Source of the DNA: Desulfobacteraceae bacterium Eth-SRB2 | GTDB taxonomy: Bacteria; Desulfobacterota; Desulfobacteria; Desulfobacterales; UBA11574 | NCBI GenBank assembly: GCA_004193595.1 | Contig: RPGQ01000071.1 | Location: forward strand, 1 to 64,000 | Length of the DNA stretch: 64,000 nt | Direction: 5' to 3' | Shown here: positions 44,357 to 53,656 of the stretch, piece by piece | How positions within the stretch are numbered: position 1 is the first letter of the stretch | How the letters are laid out: every line of letters begins with the position of its first letter | The notes under the pieces: model-generated | What the model was told of the DNA's origin: nothing | The model's input: the letters and a program-made list of their open reading frames with translations, nothing else | The model's database searches: none | Program-made: the position numbers and the translations under genes

Positions 44357-45547
44357 TTACTTGGCCATGAGATGCCTTACCGCTTCCTCCAGACCGTCCA
44401 GGGAAAGCTCGAACATGGGAAAAATCTGGCGGATGGTCGTAATGGTGGGGGTGTAGTCCCACATTTGCGAAGATGCCGGATTCAGCCACACACTATGGGG
44501 AAAGATTTGAGCAAGAGATTTAAGCTGCTCGATGCTCGGTTTTCCGCTCCGCTCCTTTACATGTATAGATCCGTCTGCAGCCATGAGTTCATAGGGAGCC
44601 ATGCTTGCATCGCCCACCAGGATAAGGCGGGTCTGCGGATCAAAGGCGACAAGGTGTTCCATGGGAATAGGCTTGTTGGCTCTTGCCGGATCTTCCCAGA
44701 GCACGTCATATACCGTGTTGTGGAAATAGCAGGTTTTAAGATCCTTGAACTGGTCGCGGGCATAATCAAAAAGGGTCTGAACAACCGGTATGTAGGGATC
44801 CATGGACCATCCGCCGTTATCGATGGCAAGAATCACCTTGAGGCGGTCTTTTAAACGTTTTGAAAAAACGATTTCGATTTCTCCGCAGTTTTTCATGGTC
44901 CGGTAAATGGTTTTATCGATATCCACCTGATCTTCGGAACCCACGGGTATCATGTTGCGAAGCCGTTTTAAAGCTTCCCCAACCATGTCCTGGGTCAAAA
45001 GACCCCTGCGGGTATAATCTTTGTATCTTCTTTCCAGGGCAAGCTTTACCGCCGACTGGTTTCGGGAAATCCCTCCCACACGCATTCCTCCCGGGTGGTG
45101 CCCGGAATGGCCCACCGGCGATGATCCGCCCGTACCGATCCAGGTTGCGCCCCCGTAATGACGTCCTTTTTGATCGTTAAGGCGCGCTTTGAAGTATTGG
45201 ATCAGTTCATCAGGGGTCAGTTGGAGCAACTCCGCTTCATCCATATCCAGAGCCTGGGCAAGGGCCTGGGGGTCTTTAAGCCATTCATCCAGCATGGCCC
45301 TGGAAATATCATCGATTCCAAACCCTTGATACTCGGACAGTTCCGCCCCTTCAAAGCGGTGGGCGAAAATCTGGTCATAAACATCAAAATACCGCTCGCT
45401 TTTCACAAGAATGGCCCGGGCCGATGTATAGAACTCATCCAGGGAATTTATCAATCCCATATCAAGGGCCTTCTGGAGGGTCAGAAACGACGTGGGGCTG
45501 ACCTGAATTCCGGCATTTTTTAGGCTATAGAAAAAATCGATAAACAT
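44357..45547 (-). CDS. CoxE-like VWA domain protein
   Basis: The 396-residue protein has an N-terminal helical domain ([20 protein letters not shown]) and a Gly-rich linker ([20 protein letters not shown]). The C-terminal VWA domain has the metal-site position DNGGWSM and a conserved [15 protein letters not shown]/CoxE proteins work with MoxR ATPases, here the next gene upstream, to remodel or metallate target enzymes in the cytoplasm. Their substrate is not evident from neighbours. The MIDAS motif differs from the standard DxSxS. The ATG at 45547 is preferred because AGGA lies upstream; 45583 is an alternative. Confidence 0.85.
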   Translation of the reverse strand: MFIDFFYSLKNAGIQVSPTSFLTLQKALDMGLINSLDEFYTSARAILVKSERYFDVYDQIFAHRFEGAELSEYQGFGIDDISRAMLDEWLKDPQALAQALDMDEAELLQLTPDELIQYFKARLNDQKGRHYGGATWIGTGGSSPVGHSGHHPGGMRVGGISRNQSAVKLALERRYKDYTRRGLLTQDMVGEALKRLRNMIPVGSEDQVDIDKTIYRTMKNCGEIEIVFSKRLKDRLKVILAIDNGGWSMDPYIPVVQTLFDYARDQFKDLKTCYFHNTVYDVLWEDPARANKPIPMEHLVAFDPQTRLILVGDASMAPYELMAADGSIHVKERSGKPSIEQLKSLAQIFPHSVWLNPASSQMWDYTPTITTIRQIFPMFELSLDGLEEAVRHLMAK

Positions 45548-45795
45548 GGGCTCATTCCTAACCCGTAGGGGTGTGTAATTCAATGATGTTGGTTAACAGC
45601 GGTCATTTATTACTTTCCGTCGGAATTCGAAGGTCTGGTTTCAGGTGTCGGGTGTCAGGTGTCAGGTGTCAGGAGGACGAACGTAAAAGCTGACACCTGA
45701 ACACTGACACCTGAAACCTGGATTGCTTGAGCTAAATCACCAACAATCTTGATTTACGCCCCCCATAGGGTGAAAATTTTCATGAAATATTCGGG
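45548..45795. repeat. ggtgtcagg repeat hairpin between moxR and the VWA gene
   Basis: GGTGTCGGGTGTCAGGTGTCAGG (45642-) faces CTGACACCTGAACACTGACACC (45690-45711), giving a long imperfect hairpin. It lies within what should be one operon and may attenuate or process the message. At 45765 CATAGGGTGAAAATTTTCATG is another shared word. Confidence 0.6.
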
Positions 45796-46650
45796 TTAAA
45801 TCACATGGCCGTGGCTTGTTGCTTCCTCGGCGCATTCGTAATCCTGGCTTTTCTTAAACAGAACCCCCAGGTAGGGAATGTCGCCTTTGATCAGGGTCTT
45901 GGGCTTAAAATCCGGATCGGATTTCAAGGCCCGGATCCAGTTGATCAGTTCCCGGGTTGCCGGCTTCTTTTCAACGGCATCAATTTTTCGCATTCTATAG
46001 AACGTTGTCATCACATTTTCCATGAGGTTGGAATCGATATCCGGGAAATGAACCCTTATGATTTTGCGCATCATTTTGGGGTCCGGAAAGGCGATGTGAT
46101 GAAAATTGCATCTTCCCAAAAAGGGGTCGGACAGGTCTTTTTTGGCGTTTGACGTAATTATGATTACCGGACGATGCACAGCTTTCATGGTTTTATCAAT
46201 CTCGACAATATCAAACTCCATTTGATCAAGCACATCCAGCATATCATCCTGAAAATCGGTATCGGCCTTGTCGATCTCATCAATCAACAGCACGGTCCTT
46301 TGTTTGGAGGTAAAAGACTGCCCGATCTTGCCCATTTTTATATAATCTTCAATATTGCTGACATCCCGTTGAGAATCGCCAAAACGGCTGTCGTTGAGGC
46401 GGGTCAGTGTGTCATACTGGTACAGGGCATCCACAAGCTTCATGCTCGATTTCACATTAAGGACAATCAGCGGCATGGGCAAACTCTCGGCAATGGCATG
46501 GGCCAGCATGGTTTTGCCGGTACCCGGCTCCCCTTTAAGAAGAAGCGGCATTTCAAGGGCCATGGAGACATTAACGATGCTGGCCAGCTCATCATCCAGA
46601 ACGTACCGGGCGGCACCCGTAAATTTTTTGTTTGAAATGTTATTTTTCAT
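45796..46650 (-). CDS. MoxR-type AAA+ ATPase
   Basis: The 284-residue protein has Walker A GEPGTGKTMLA (residues 40-47), Walker B VLLIDEIDKAD, sensor 1 IIITSN, and the arginine-finger region DPFLGRCNFHHIAFPDP. MoxR ATPases form hexamers and act as chaperones for metalloenzyme maturation together with VWA partners, which fits the CoxE-like gene 248 bp downstream. GAGGT lies 6 nt before the ATG. Intact. Confidence 0.9.
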   Translation of the reverse strand: MKNNISNKKFTGAARYVLDDELASIVNVSMALEMPLLLKGEPGTGKTMLAHAIAESLPMPLIVLNVKSSMKLVDALYQYDTLTRLNDSRFGDSQRDVSNIEDYIKMGKIGQSFTSKQRTVLLIDEIDKADTDFQDDMLDVLDQMEFDIVEIDKTMKAVHRPVIIITSNAKKDLSDPFLGRCNFHHIAFPDPKMMRKIIRVHFPDIDSNLMENVMTTFYRMRKIDAVEKKPATRELINWIRALKSDPDFKPKTLIKGDIPYLGVLFKKSQDYECAEEATSHGHVI

Positions 46651-46724
46651 TTAATAACCTCTTTCTAAATAAACGAGGGTTCGGAAAGTTTTTTCGATTC
46701 ATTAGCTCCATAAATAATCAGCAG

Positions 46725-47342
46725 CTACAGCTCTGCCTGTTGAAACAGTTTGTTAAAGTCGAGTTTATTGACCAGGGATGTAAAAATTTCTCCCAGAACT
46801 TTTTCCAAATCACCCTGAAAAAGCAGTCGGTATCGTTCGGCATCGCCGCTGATGGTCTCTCTGGCGAGAAGCTTGTTATCTTTTATCAGTCGGGCTTCAT
46901 AGCTGATTTGGGCAACCCATTTTCGATCAACCAGGTCCAGATAAAATTTTTGCAAATCGATTTCAATGACCGGTTCTGATTTTTCCGGTTCTGTTAATAT
47001 TTTTATTCCCAGATTTTCAAGCCGTCTCGAAAATGCCGTCTCAAAAAGTGACGGAAGATTAAAGGCGCCGACCACATAGTCCTTTTTTTCCCCTTGGGAT
47101 AAAGAAAATAAAAAAAGGCCGGTAAAGTTTTTAAATTTAGGTTTGGCTTTCTCACTAAAAATAGTTTTAACGGATCGCATATCCTTTATTTCAAGGAATA
47201 TTTTCTTACCCTTGAGGTCATAGGATGATAACGGGAGATGGTAGTTGACATTAATATAAGATTTTGTGGCACAGGCAAGAACCAAAACAACAAAAAATAT
47301 AATCGGGAATAACAACAAAAAATTATAAAATGTTTTTTTCAT
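46725..47342 (-). CDS. Predicted lipoprotein
   Basis: The 205-residue protein has a long hydrophobic signal peptide (FLLLFPIIFFVVLVLACAT, lipobox LVLAC, acylated Cys at 24). The mature domain is alternating strands and helices (KKIFLEIKDMRS; EPVIEIDLQKFYLDLVDRKW; VAQISYEARLIKDNKLLARE; VLGEIFTSLVNKL), resembling YajG/LptE-like or ABC-transport auxiliary lipoproteins. I do not assign a function. GGAGG lies 8 nt before the ATG. It precedes moxR on the same strand by about 75 bp. Intact. Confidence 0.7.
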   Translation of the reverse strand: MKKTFYNFLLLFPIIFFVVLVLACATKSYINVNYHLPLSSYDLKGKKIFLEIKDMRSVKTIFSEKAKPKFKNFTGLFLFSLSQGEKKDYVVGAFNLPSLFETAFSRRLENLGIKILTEPEKSEPVIEIDLQKFYLDLVDRKWVAQISYEARLIKDNKLLARETISGDAERYRLLFQGDLEKVLGEIFTSLVNKLDFNKLFQQAEL

Positions 47343-47607
47343 TGATGGAGCCTCCGTAGATTTTTTATTAAACCGTTAACAAAAATATCACAACATGCCA
47401 ACAACTAAATTAAGCATTTTAAATTGTAACACCATATTACAAAAATGATAACTTTTTAATGTCTTAGCGTATGATATGATTGCGAAGAAAAAATGGATGC
47501 GAGACCTTTGCAAAATAATCTCTTTTGCCTGTCCGGTCAAATCCGTATTTAATATTTAACCGGCAACCCATTCCGGCAATCGCATATTTAGCGTTAAAGA
47601 AAAAGTC

Positions 47608-47636
47608 TTGACTTTTTTTTGTTCAGATTCTTATAT
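47608..47636 (+). promoter_or_regulatory. Promoter with probable leaderless start
   Basis: TTGACT (47608-47613), a 17-bp spacer, and TTATAT (47631-47636). The ATG of the following gene is 6 bp downstream at 47643, and there is no ribosome-binding site, the same geometry as at 8867. Confidence 0.45.
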
Positions 47637-47642
47637 CCCCTT

Positions 47643-48125
47643 ATGCTGACAGAACTTGAAAATGAAATCGTCGCTTTAACTCAGGGCGACATCTCCATCA
47701 CTCAGCGCCCATATTTAGAAATCGCACAAAAACTCGGGATTTCCGAAGAAACACTTCTTGAAAAGCTGAAAGGTCTTTGTGACAAAGGGGTGATCCGGCG
47801 ATTTGGTGCAACCATATATCATCAGAAATCAGGGTTTCAGGCAAATGCCATGGTTGCGTGGAAGGTTGATGAAGACCGCGTTGATGAAGCCGGAGAAAAG
47901 ATGGCTTCTTTTAAGGCGGTTTCACACTGTTACCGGCGGAATCCAACCCAAAGTTGGCCGTATAATCTTTATACAATGATTCATGCCAAAGATGAAGAAT
48001 CTTGCCGGGGAATTGCCCGAAAAATTTCCATAGAAACTTCAATTAACAACTACACCCTTTTATTCAGTCGTAAGGAATTGAAAAAGACTTCCATGAAGTA
48101 TTTTCCTACCGATGATGACGACTAA
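47643..48125 (+). CDS. Siroheme decarboxylase-like AsnC/Lrp protein (AhbA/AhbB family)
   Basis: The 160-residue protein has an Lrp-type winged helix (AQKLGISEETLLEKLKGLCD, KGVIRRFGATIYHQKSGF) and a ligand domain with SHCYRRNPTQSWPYNLYTMI, including the conserved His and Tyr/Arg characteristic of AhbA/AhbB/NirD-H. It ends FSRKELKKTSMKYF. AhbA-AhbB remove two acetate carboxyls of siroheme in the alternative heme pathway of sulfate reducers. Only one subunit gene is present here, so it could be one half of that enzyme or a related regulator. Coupled to a radical SAM gene 6 nt downstream. Confidence 0.8.
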   Translation: MLTELENEIVALTQGDISITQRPYLEIAQKLGISEETLLEKLKGLCDKGVIRRFGATIYHQKSGFQANAMVAWKVDEDRVDEAGEKMASFKAVSHCYRRNPTQSWPYNLYTMIHAKDEESCRGIARKISIETSINNYTLLFSRKELKKTSMKYFPTDDDD

Positions 48126-48131
48126 CTCGCC

Positions 48132-49472
48132 GTGAAACGCGATACCCCACATATCCTTCTGGTAAATCCCTGGATACATGATTTTGCGGCTTATGACGTC
48201 TGGGCCAAGCCTCTGGGGCTTCTTACCCTTGCATCCATACTCCGGTATCATGGATTTAACATTACCTATATAGACTGCCTGGATCGTTTCCATCCAAAAG
48301 CGCCTCAAACCGATCCTTTTGCCAGACACGGCCGGGGACCTTATTTAAAAACCAAAATTCCAAAACCCGGTGGATTGGAAGACATCCCCCGTAACTTTTC
48401 CAGATACGGAATCGAGAAAAAATGGTTCAGGGAAGATCTTCTTTGCATAAAAAAGCCTGACCTGGTGTTAATGACCTCCATGATGACATACTGGTATACG
48501 GGAGTTCAAGAAACCATAGGTGTGATAAAAGATATCTTCCCTGATGTGACAATTGTTCTCGGAGGTATATATGCCAGTCTCTGTTATGAGCATGCACTGA
48601 ACCATTCCGGCGCACACCGGATAGTAACAGGACCCGGAGAAAAGCACATCCTTAAAATGGTCGGTGAGTGTACCGGGTTTTCCGTGAACGCAAAGTTTGA
48701 TCCCGATAACCTTGACACCTACCCTTATCCGGCATTTGAGCTTCAAAGAAAAATTAACTATATTCCGCTGCAAACTTCCAAAGGATGTCCGTTTGCCTGT
48801 AAATACTGTGCCTCATATTATTTAAACCCAAAAAGAATGGTGCGAAATCCCGAATCCGTTGTAGAAGAGATAAGGTTCCGGCATGAAAAATATAAAGTAA
48901 AAGATTTTGTATTCTACGATGATGCATTACTTGTGGATCCAGAAAAACATGCGGTTCCCCTGCTCGAGGGAATTATAAATGCAGGTCTAAGGGTCCGTTT
49001 TCACACACCCAATGCAGTCCATATCCGTGAGATTTCAAGACAGACCGCCCGGTTGATGTTTCAAGCGGGCTTCAAAACACTGCGTCTTGGACTTGAAACA
49101 ACATCTCTTGATATCAGGAATGAACTAGATAAAAAGGTAACGGTTACAGAATTTATAAGGGCGGTGACCTGCCTGAAGGAGGCGGGCTTTGATAAAAACA
49201 TGATTGGTGTATACCTGCTGGCAGGTCTGCCGGGACAACAGACCGAGTTCATTGAGAGTTCCATCCGGAGCGTCAAACAAACCGGCGCAACCCCCATTTT
49301 GGCTTATTATTCTCCCATTCCCAAAACAGCGCTGTGGGACCAGGCCGTTGCTTCCTCGCGCTACAATCTTGAATCAGACCCTATATTTACCAATAACGCC
49401 ATATTGCCGTGCCAAAAAGAACCCTTTTCATGGCAAACCATCTCTCACCTTAAAAAACTGGCGGCAAATTAA
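48132..49472 (+). CDS. B12-binding-domain-type radical SAM protein
   Basis: The 446-residue protein starts with GTG, 6 nt after the previous stop. The N-terminal part resembles a cobalamin-binding fold (ILLVNPWIHDFAAYDVW, PLGLLTLASILRYHG, DIFPDVTIVLGGIYAS) but lacks a visible DxHxxG, so it may not bind B12. The radical SAM core has CPFACKYC (the CxxxCxxC that holds 4Fe-4S), then DFVFYDDALLVD and LRLGLETTSLDIRNELDKK. It makes a 5'-deoxyadenosyl radical; substrate unknown. Its place behind an AhbB-like gene hints at tetrapyrrole chemistry, but it is not AhbC/AhbD-like in layout. Confidence 0.8.
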   Translation: MKRDTPHILLVNPWIHDFAAYDVWAKPLGLLTLASILRYHGFNITYIDCLDRFHPKAPQTDPFARHGRGPYLKTKIPKPGGLEDIPRNFSRYGIEKKWFREDLLCIKKPDLVLMTSMMTYWYTGVQETIGVIKDIFPDVTIVLGGIYASLCYEHALNHSGAHRIVTGPGEKHILKMVGECTGFSVNAKFDPDNLDTYPYPAFELQRKINYIPLQTSKGCPFACKYCASYYLNPKRMVRNPESVVEEIRFRHEKYKVKDFVFYDDALLVDPEKHAVPLLEGIINAGLRVRFHTPNAVHIREISRQTARLMFQAGFKTLRLGLETTSLDIRNELDKKVTVTEFIRAVTCLKEAGFDKNMIGVYLLAGLPGQQTEFIESSIRSVKQTGATPILAYYSPIPKTALWDQAVASSRYNLESDPIFTNNAILPCQKEPFSWQTISHLKKLAAN

Positions 49473-49584
49473 ACGGCTCGGGCTTACGGGTGCTTAAGCA
49501 CAAGTTTCAGTCGGTTGGAAAGAAATACACGCCGTCGCGGAGCGTTCTCCCTATATTAGAATTCAAATGCGTTTGCCCTGGCCG

Positions 49585-50481
49585 TCAGTCTTCATTATCT
49601 TGATTCTTTAACAAGATATCGAGTATTTTGGGAATATAATCTTCGGCTTTACTGACATGAAATCGACAGGCACCCGCCCCCCGGTGCCCACCCCCTTCAA
49701 AGTTTGAAAGCATCAGTCCGACATTTACATTGCAATTTCGATTAAAAATACTATGCCCGACGCTCACGGCGACTTTTTCTTTATCGCCATTATCATATCG
49801 TATATTAACACTGACAACCGCCTCGGGAAACATGGAATAGACCAGGAAACGATTTCCGGCCGGTGTCTTATCAAATGAGCAAAAATCCGTAATGGATACG
49901 TGTTGCATGAGTTTGGTGTTTTCTTGTAAAATTTTTTTATATTCCTTATTCATTTCAACAACCGCATCACATCGTGCTTTTACTTCCGGATCTTGAAGAA
50001 CCCTTTTTATGTCTAATTTTCTGAGCAGATCCACCAGTCGGTTCCAATAGGGCTCGTCATATTCATTACGGCCCAAAATCGTCATGGAAAGCAGGACATA
50101 ATCGTATTTTTCAGGATGCAGCACTTCATCCAAAGATAAATCCGCAGAATCGATTTTGTCTGTTTCTTTGATTAATTCGCTGTAATCCCGTTGAAATTTG
50201 TCTTTATAATATTCAAAGACAATGCCTGCCGCTGAAGGGGCAATCTTAAAAGAGCCGTTAAACGGTTTATGGATTTTGTTGGTATGATGATGATCAAACC
50301 ACATGGTACACCGTTCGTCATAAGGCAGGTTTGCAATGATATCGCCCTCATGAATATCAACATGCCCTTGTTGCATGTCACTGGGCTCGACCCATTTCAC
50401 AGGTTCTTTTACATTTTCCGCTTCATATAGAAGCGCGGCGCATACAACACCGTCAAAATCCGGTCGGGTGACAATTCGCAT
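49585..50481 (-). CDS. DHH-family phosphoesterase
   Basis: The 298-residue protein has the metal-binding motifs of DHH phosphoesterases: TRPDFDGVVCAALL at the start, CTMWFDHHHTN (DHH, with a third His), and a C-terminal DHHA1-like NFEGGGHRGAGAC. Relatives hydrolyse oligoribonucleotides, pyrophosphate or cyclic dinucleotides; I cannot pick one. It is cytoplasmic. GGAG lies 9 nt before the ATG. Convergent to the radical SAM gene. Intact. Confidence 0.85.
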   Translation of the reverse strand: MRIVTRPDFDGVVCAALLYEAENVKEPVKWVEPSDMQQGHVDIHEGDIIANLPYDERCTMWFDHHHTNKIHKPFNGSFKIAPSAAGIVFEYYKDKFQRDYSELIKETDKIDSADLSLDEVLHPEKYDYVLLSMTILGRNEYDEPYWNRLVDLLRKLDIKRVLQDPEVKARCDAVVEMNKEYKKILQENTKLMQHVSITDFCSFDKTPAGNRFLVYSMFPEAVVSVNIRYDNGDKEKVAVSVGHSIFNRNCNVNVGLMLSNFEGGGHRGAGACRFHVSKAEDYIPKILDILLKNQDNED

Positions 50482-50800
50482 ATTACGTACTCCTGTATTC
50501 CATAAAAAAATTTGTGAAAAATCAGTATTTCAACCAGTTACTATATCCTAAATTGAGCAAATTTTTACTCGATCTGCACCGATCTCCCCGCTGACGCGGG
50601 ATCTTGGACTTGCGCATCAAGGATCCGCGAAAATCCTACACATATCCATCCCCATGTCGTTCCGGGGCGGTTTTCGCAAACCTTTATGCATCAAGATCTC
50701 AGCACATCTCTTCGCAAAAAATCGCTTAACTTAGGTATATGTAATTACCGCAAAAAAATGTAAATGGCAAGGATGAGATTCTCTGAGCCGGATAGATTCA
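50482..50800. other. Gene-free interval
   Basis: I see no gene between 50482 and 50800. It is the only sizeable gap in this stretch; AATTGAGCAAATTTTTACTC at about 50551 loosely resembles the ATPase copy 5 operator words. Confidence 0.45.
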
Positions 50801-51118
50801 TCATGAGAAATTCGAACGAACGTCTTTTAAATATTGTTCCCATTCCATGGGAAACAGCTGCTTTTTGGAGTTGTTGCATTCTTTGCAGGCGGCAACAACG
50901 TTTCCTTTTGTGCTTCGGCCGCCCCGGGAAATCGGAACAATATGGTCCATGGTAAGTTCTTTGGGCGGCGTAGGGCGCCCGCAGTAATGGCAGACCCCTT
51001 TGGCACACCGACGTTTCCACCACTGGGAACTCCGAAGCTCCCTTGCCTTGTGTCTCTCTCTCTTTATATCCCCTTCATCCAGATCTATTGCAAATGGTTC
51101 CATATTCAAAAATTTCAT
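50801..51118 (-). CDS. HNH endonuclease
   Basis: The 105-residue protein has two zinc Cys pairs (CHYCG and CKECN) around MDHIVPISRGGRSTKGNVVA, with the HNH nuclease residues (DH, N, and N in ECNNSK). The N-terminal third is charged. Free-standing small HNH proteins are usually predicted nucleases linked to mobile DNA or repair. This one is translationally coupled to the ATP-grasp gene (ATGA overlap) at the end of the era operon, which is unusual. Intact. Confidence 0.88.
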   Translation of the reverse strand: MKFLNMEPFAIDLDEGDIKRERHKARELRSSQWWKRRCAKGVCHYCGRPTPPKELTMDHIVPISRGGRSTKGNVVAACKECNNSKKQLFPMEWEQYLKDVRSNFS

Positions 51119-51960
51119 GCTAATCTCAGACCGATACTGTCAATCCATTTCTCGATTTCCGCAATTAATATTTCGTAAAATCTTTCGGACCCCCCCAGAC
51201 CCCTCCGGCCGAAATAATAGTTTATTTCAAGAAAAAGCGGTAGTCTGCTTTTTCTTTGGGATGAAAAAAGCAGATCAAAGCCGGCCAGGTTGATCCCGGT
51301 CCGGGAACAAAAAGCCTTTACCGACGTAACCGCCAACGCCTGCAAGTCCGGATCAGAATGGGCGTCGATAACCGCTCCTCTGGTAAGATTTGAGCAAAAG
51401 TTCCGGGTGTTGTTTTGAACCCTCCAGTAAGAAATAAGGGTTTGGCCGATCACGACAATTCTCAACGACCGGTTGTTCGAAGGGATATACTCCTGTATTA
51501 TAAATCCGGTATGGCCGCTAGCTTCATAATCTCCGGCGGTTTGCAAAATATCCTGAAATTCCGAGACGGATCGTATAAAATAAACCTGGTACCCTTCCCC
51601 TCCCCAATCGAATTTGAATACAAACGGAAAATCAAAGGCCGGCTTTGCAGGAAAACCGCCATAGTGTCCGGCAAATACGTCGACATTCAGATGTGTTTCA
51701 GTTCTTGGATGAGGTACATTTTCCCTTTGAAATAGTCGAACCTGGCCGATCTTACCCGGGTATTTGAATCTTGAATCGAGATTAGGAAACACATGCCTGC
51801 AGTTGTTATGTGCCATTTCGTAAAGGGATGGATAGCATCCCTGAGGCAGGATTACGGCATGGGCGGCCTTAATTGCCGCAAGATCATCAGCGGACGGCTC
51901 CCTCCCGGCACAAAGAATATTTTTATCTGCTTCAAAGCAAGGGTGATAAGACAAAATCAT
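51115..51960 (-). CDS. ATP-grasp protein (RimK-like)
   Basis: The 281-residue protein has the ATP-grasp fold: FPFVFKFDWGGEGYQVYFI (Lys and Gly-rich loop), GFIIQEYIPSNNRSLRIVVI, and the metal-binding end NLAGFDLLFSS...LPLFLEINYYFGRRGLGG (Asp, Glu and Asn ligands). Such enzymes join a carboxylate to an amine using ATP, as RimK does with glutamate. The substrate is unknown. It starts in the TGATG overlap with the era stop, so it is co-translated. Intact. Confidence 0.85.
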   Translation of the reverse strand: MILSYHPCFEADKNILCAGREPSADDLAAIKAAHAVILPQGCYPSLYEMAHNNCRHVFPNLDSRFKYPGKIGQVRLFQRENVPHPRTETHLNVDVFAGHYGGFPAKPAFDFPFVFKFDWGGEGYQVYFIRSVSEFQDILQTAGDYEASGHTGFIIQEYIPSNNRSLRIVVIGQTLISYWRVQNNTRNFCSNLTRGAVIDAHSDPDLQALAVTSVKAFCSRTGINLAGFDLLFSSQRKSRLPLFLEINYYFGRRGLGGSERFYEILIAEIEKWIDSIGLRLA

Positions 51961-52868
51961 CAGTAGCCGAATTTTCTGAGTGCTTTGGTATCTTTTCCCC
52001 AGTTTTTATGTACCCGGACAAAGATCTTGAGAAAAACCTTGATCCCCACCATCTGTTCTATTTCTTTTCTTGCTTCCGTACCGATCATTTTCAGCTTGCT
52101 CCCGTTTTTGCCGATGATCATGCCTTTTTGTGACATCCGCTCAACATGAATGGTTGCATGAATTTTCACAAGGTCGCCTTTTTTCTCTTGGGAAAATGAA
52201 TCTATGGTTACGGCAGTGGAATAAGGTATCTCCTGACCGGTTAAACGGAAAACCTGTTCACGTATCATTTCAGCGGCAAAAAAACGTTCCGGCAAATCGG
52301 TCAGGGTATCTTCGGGAAAAAAGGGCGGGCCTTTGGGCAGCAGCGCCTCCATGGCGTCAATAAGTTCTTCAATCTTGTCGCCAAGTATGGCGGAGACCGG
52401 AATTATGGCTTCAAATGAGTAGGCTTTTGCCCATTTATCTATAATTGAAAGGAGCACGGGTTTTTTAACAAGATCGGTCTTGTTAAGGGCAAGAACTACC
52501 GGATGTTTTATTTTATTGAGTTTTTTTACCAGAAAATCTTCTGAATCCGGGTCCGGATTTGCCACATCAACCATAACAAGAACAATATCCACATTCCCAA
52601 GTGCAGAAAGAGCTGCTTCCACAATCCTGATGTTTAAAGGGCGTTTTGCTTTATGAATTCCCGGGGTGTCGATGAAAACAAGTTGTGAACAAGGTCTGTG
52701 CACAACACCGAGGATACGGTTCCGGGTGGTTTGGGGTTTTTTGGAGGTAATGGAAATTTTTTCGCCCAGCATCTGGTTTAAAAGCGTGGATTTGCCCACG
52801 TTGGGCGCCCCCACAATGGCCACAAACCCGGATTTAAAATCAGCAACCGTATCCTTTATATCTGACAT
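51960..52868 (-). CDS. era: GTPase Era
   Basis: The 302-residue protein has G1 GAPNVGKST (residues 20-28), the G2 region KPQTTRNRILG, G3 DTPG, G4 NKTD and G5 SA. The C-terminal KH domain has GMIIGKNGSKLKMIGTEARK. Era helps assemble the 30S subunit by binding the 3' end of 16S rRNA. Full length for the family. It lies 18 nt downstream of ysxC and overlaps the ATP-grasp gene by one base. Intact. Confidence 0.95.
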   Translation of the reverse strand: MSDIKDTVADFKSGFVAIVGAPNVGKSTLLNQMLGEKISITSKKPQTTRNRILGVVHRPCSQLVFIDTPGIHKAKRPLNIRIVEAALSALGNVDIVLVMVDVANPDPDSEDFLVKKLNKIKHPVVLALNKTDLVKKPVLLSIIDKWAKAYSFEAIIPVSAILGDKIEELIDAMEALLPKGPPFFPEDTLTDLPERFFAAEMIREQVFRLTGQEIPYSTAVTIDSFSQEKKGDLVKIHATIHVERMSQKGMIIGKNGSKLKMIGTEARKEIEQMVGIKVFLKIFVRVHKNWGKDTKALRKFGY

Positions 52869-52886
52869 GATATATCTTTCACTACA

Positions 52887-53477
52887 TTATGGCTGATAAT
52901 CGATTAACGCCTCAATAGCATCCCATACCGCATCTTTTCCCAGACGTGATTTCGCCGAAAACAGGATCAGGTCATCTTTATCCACACTCAGGGCTTTTGC
53001 TATGGTAATATGTTGTTTCAACTGTTTTGTCTTGGAGAGCTTGTCCGCCTTTGTCAGTATCAATATATCGGGAATGTTGTAATAATACAACCATTCGATA
53101 AAATTAAGTTCTCGTATTCCGGGGATGCGCCGAACATCCATGATAAGAACCACTCCTTTCATCGTCTTTCGGGTTGAAAGGTATGTCTCAATCATGGGGC
53201 CCCATTTTCTTCTCACAGATTCCGGAACCTTTGCATATCCAAATCCCGGAAGATCCACAAAGGAAAACGTCTTGTTTATGAGAAAAAAGTTGATCAGCTG
53301 GGTACGTCCGGGGGTGGCGCTGGTCTTTACCAGGCGTTTACGGTTTACGAGGGTATTAATCAGAGAAGATTTACCCACATTGGAACGTCCGGAAAAAGCG
53401 ATTTCCGGCAAAACCGCATCAGGATAATGCTTCGGTTTAACAGCACTTTTAACAAATTCGGCCGATTTTATGATCAT
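52887..53477 (-). CDS. ysxC: Ribosome biogenesis GTPase YsxC/EngB
   Basis: The 196-residue protein has G1 GRSNVGKSS (residues 30-38), the G2 region SATPGRTQLINFF, G3 DLPGFGYA and G4 TKADK. It acts in late 50S subunit assembly. It is the first gene of a leftward operon ysxC-era-ATP-grasp-HNH with gaps of 18 nt or overlaps. Two ribosome-assembly GTPases side by side is a sensible pairing. Intact and of normal length. Confidence 0.95.
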   Translation of the reverse strand: MIIKSAEFVKSAVKPKHYPDAVLPEIAFSGRSNVGKSSLINTLVNRKRLVKTSATPGRTQLINFFLINKTFSFVDLPGFGYAKVPESVRRKWGPMIETYLSTRKTMKGVVLIMDVRRIPGIRELNFIEWLYYYNIPDILILTKADKLSKTKQLKQHITIAKALSVDKDDLILFSAKSRLGKDAVWDAIEALIDYQP

Positions 53478-53656
53478 ATATGGATTTTCAAATATTATAA
53501 ATTGTTTTTTTAGAGGAATTATTCAGTAAGAAATTTTATGGCAAATTAACCACAGTTTTCGCATTATTCCGAGTCATCGGCCATCGGGGTCGCCCATTAA
53601 AGGGTATGATATTATAACAAAACCTCATGAGCATCGCCTGTATTTCTTGATTACAG
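53478..53656. other. Gene-free interval
   Basis: About 180 bp between the aminotransferase stop and the ysxC start, expected to hold the ysxC promoter. A minus-strand frame here is a shadow of the aminotransferase. Confidence 0.45.

Noticed and set aside
45637-45722. CRISPR array from ggtgtcagg units
   Set aside because: Units are short, variable and arranged as inverted words; no spacers and no cas genes nearby.
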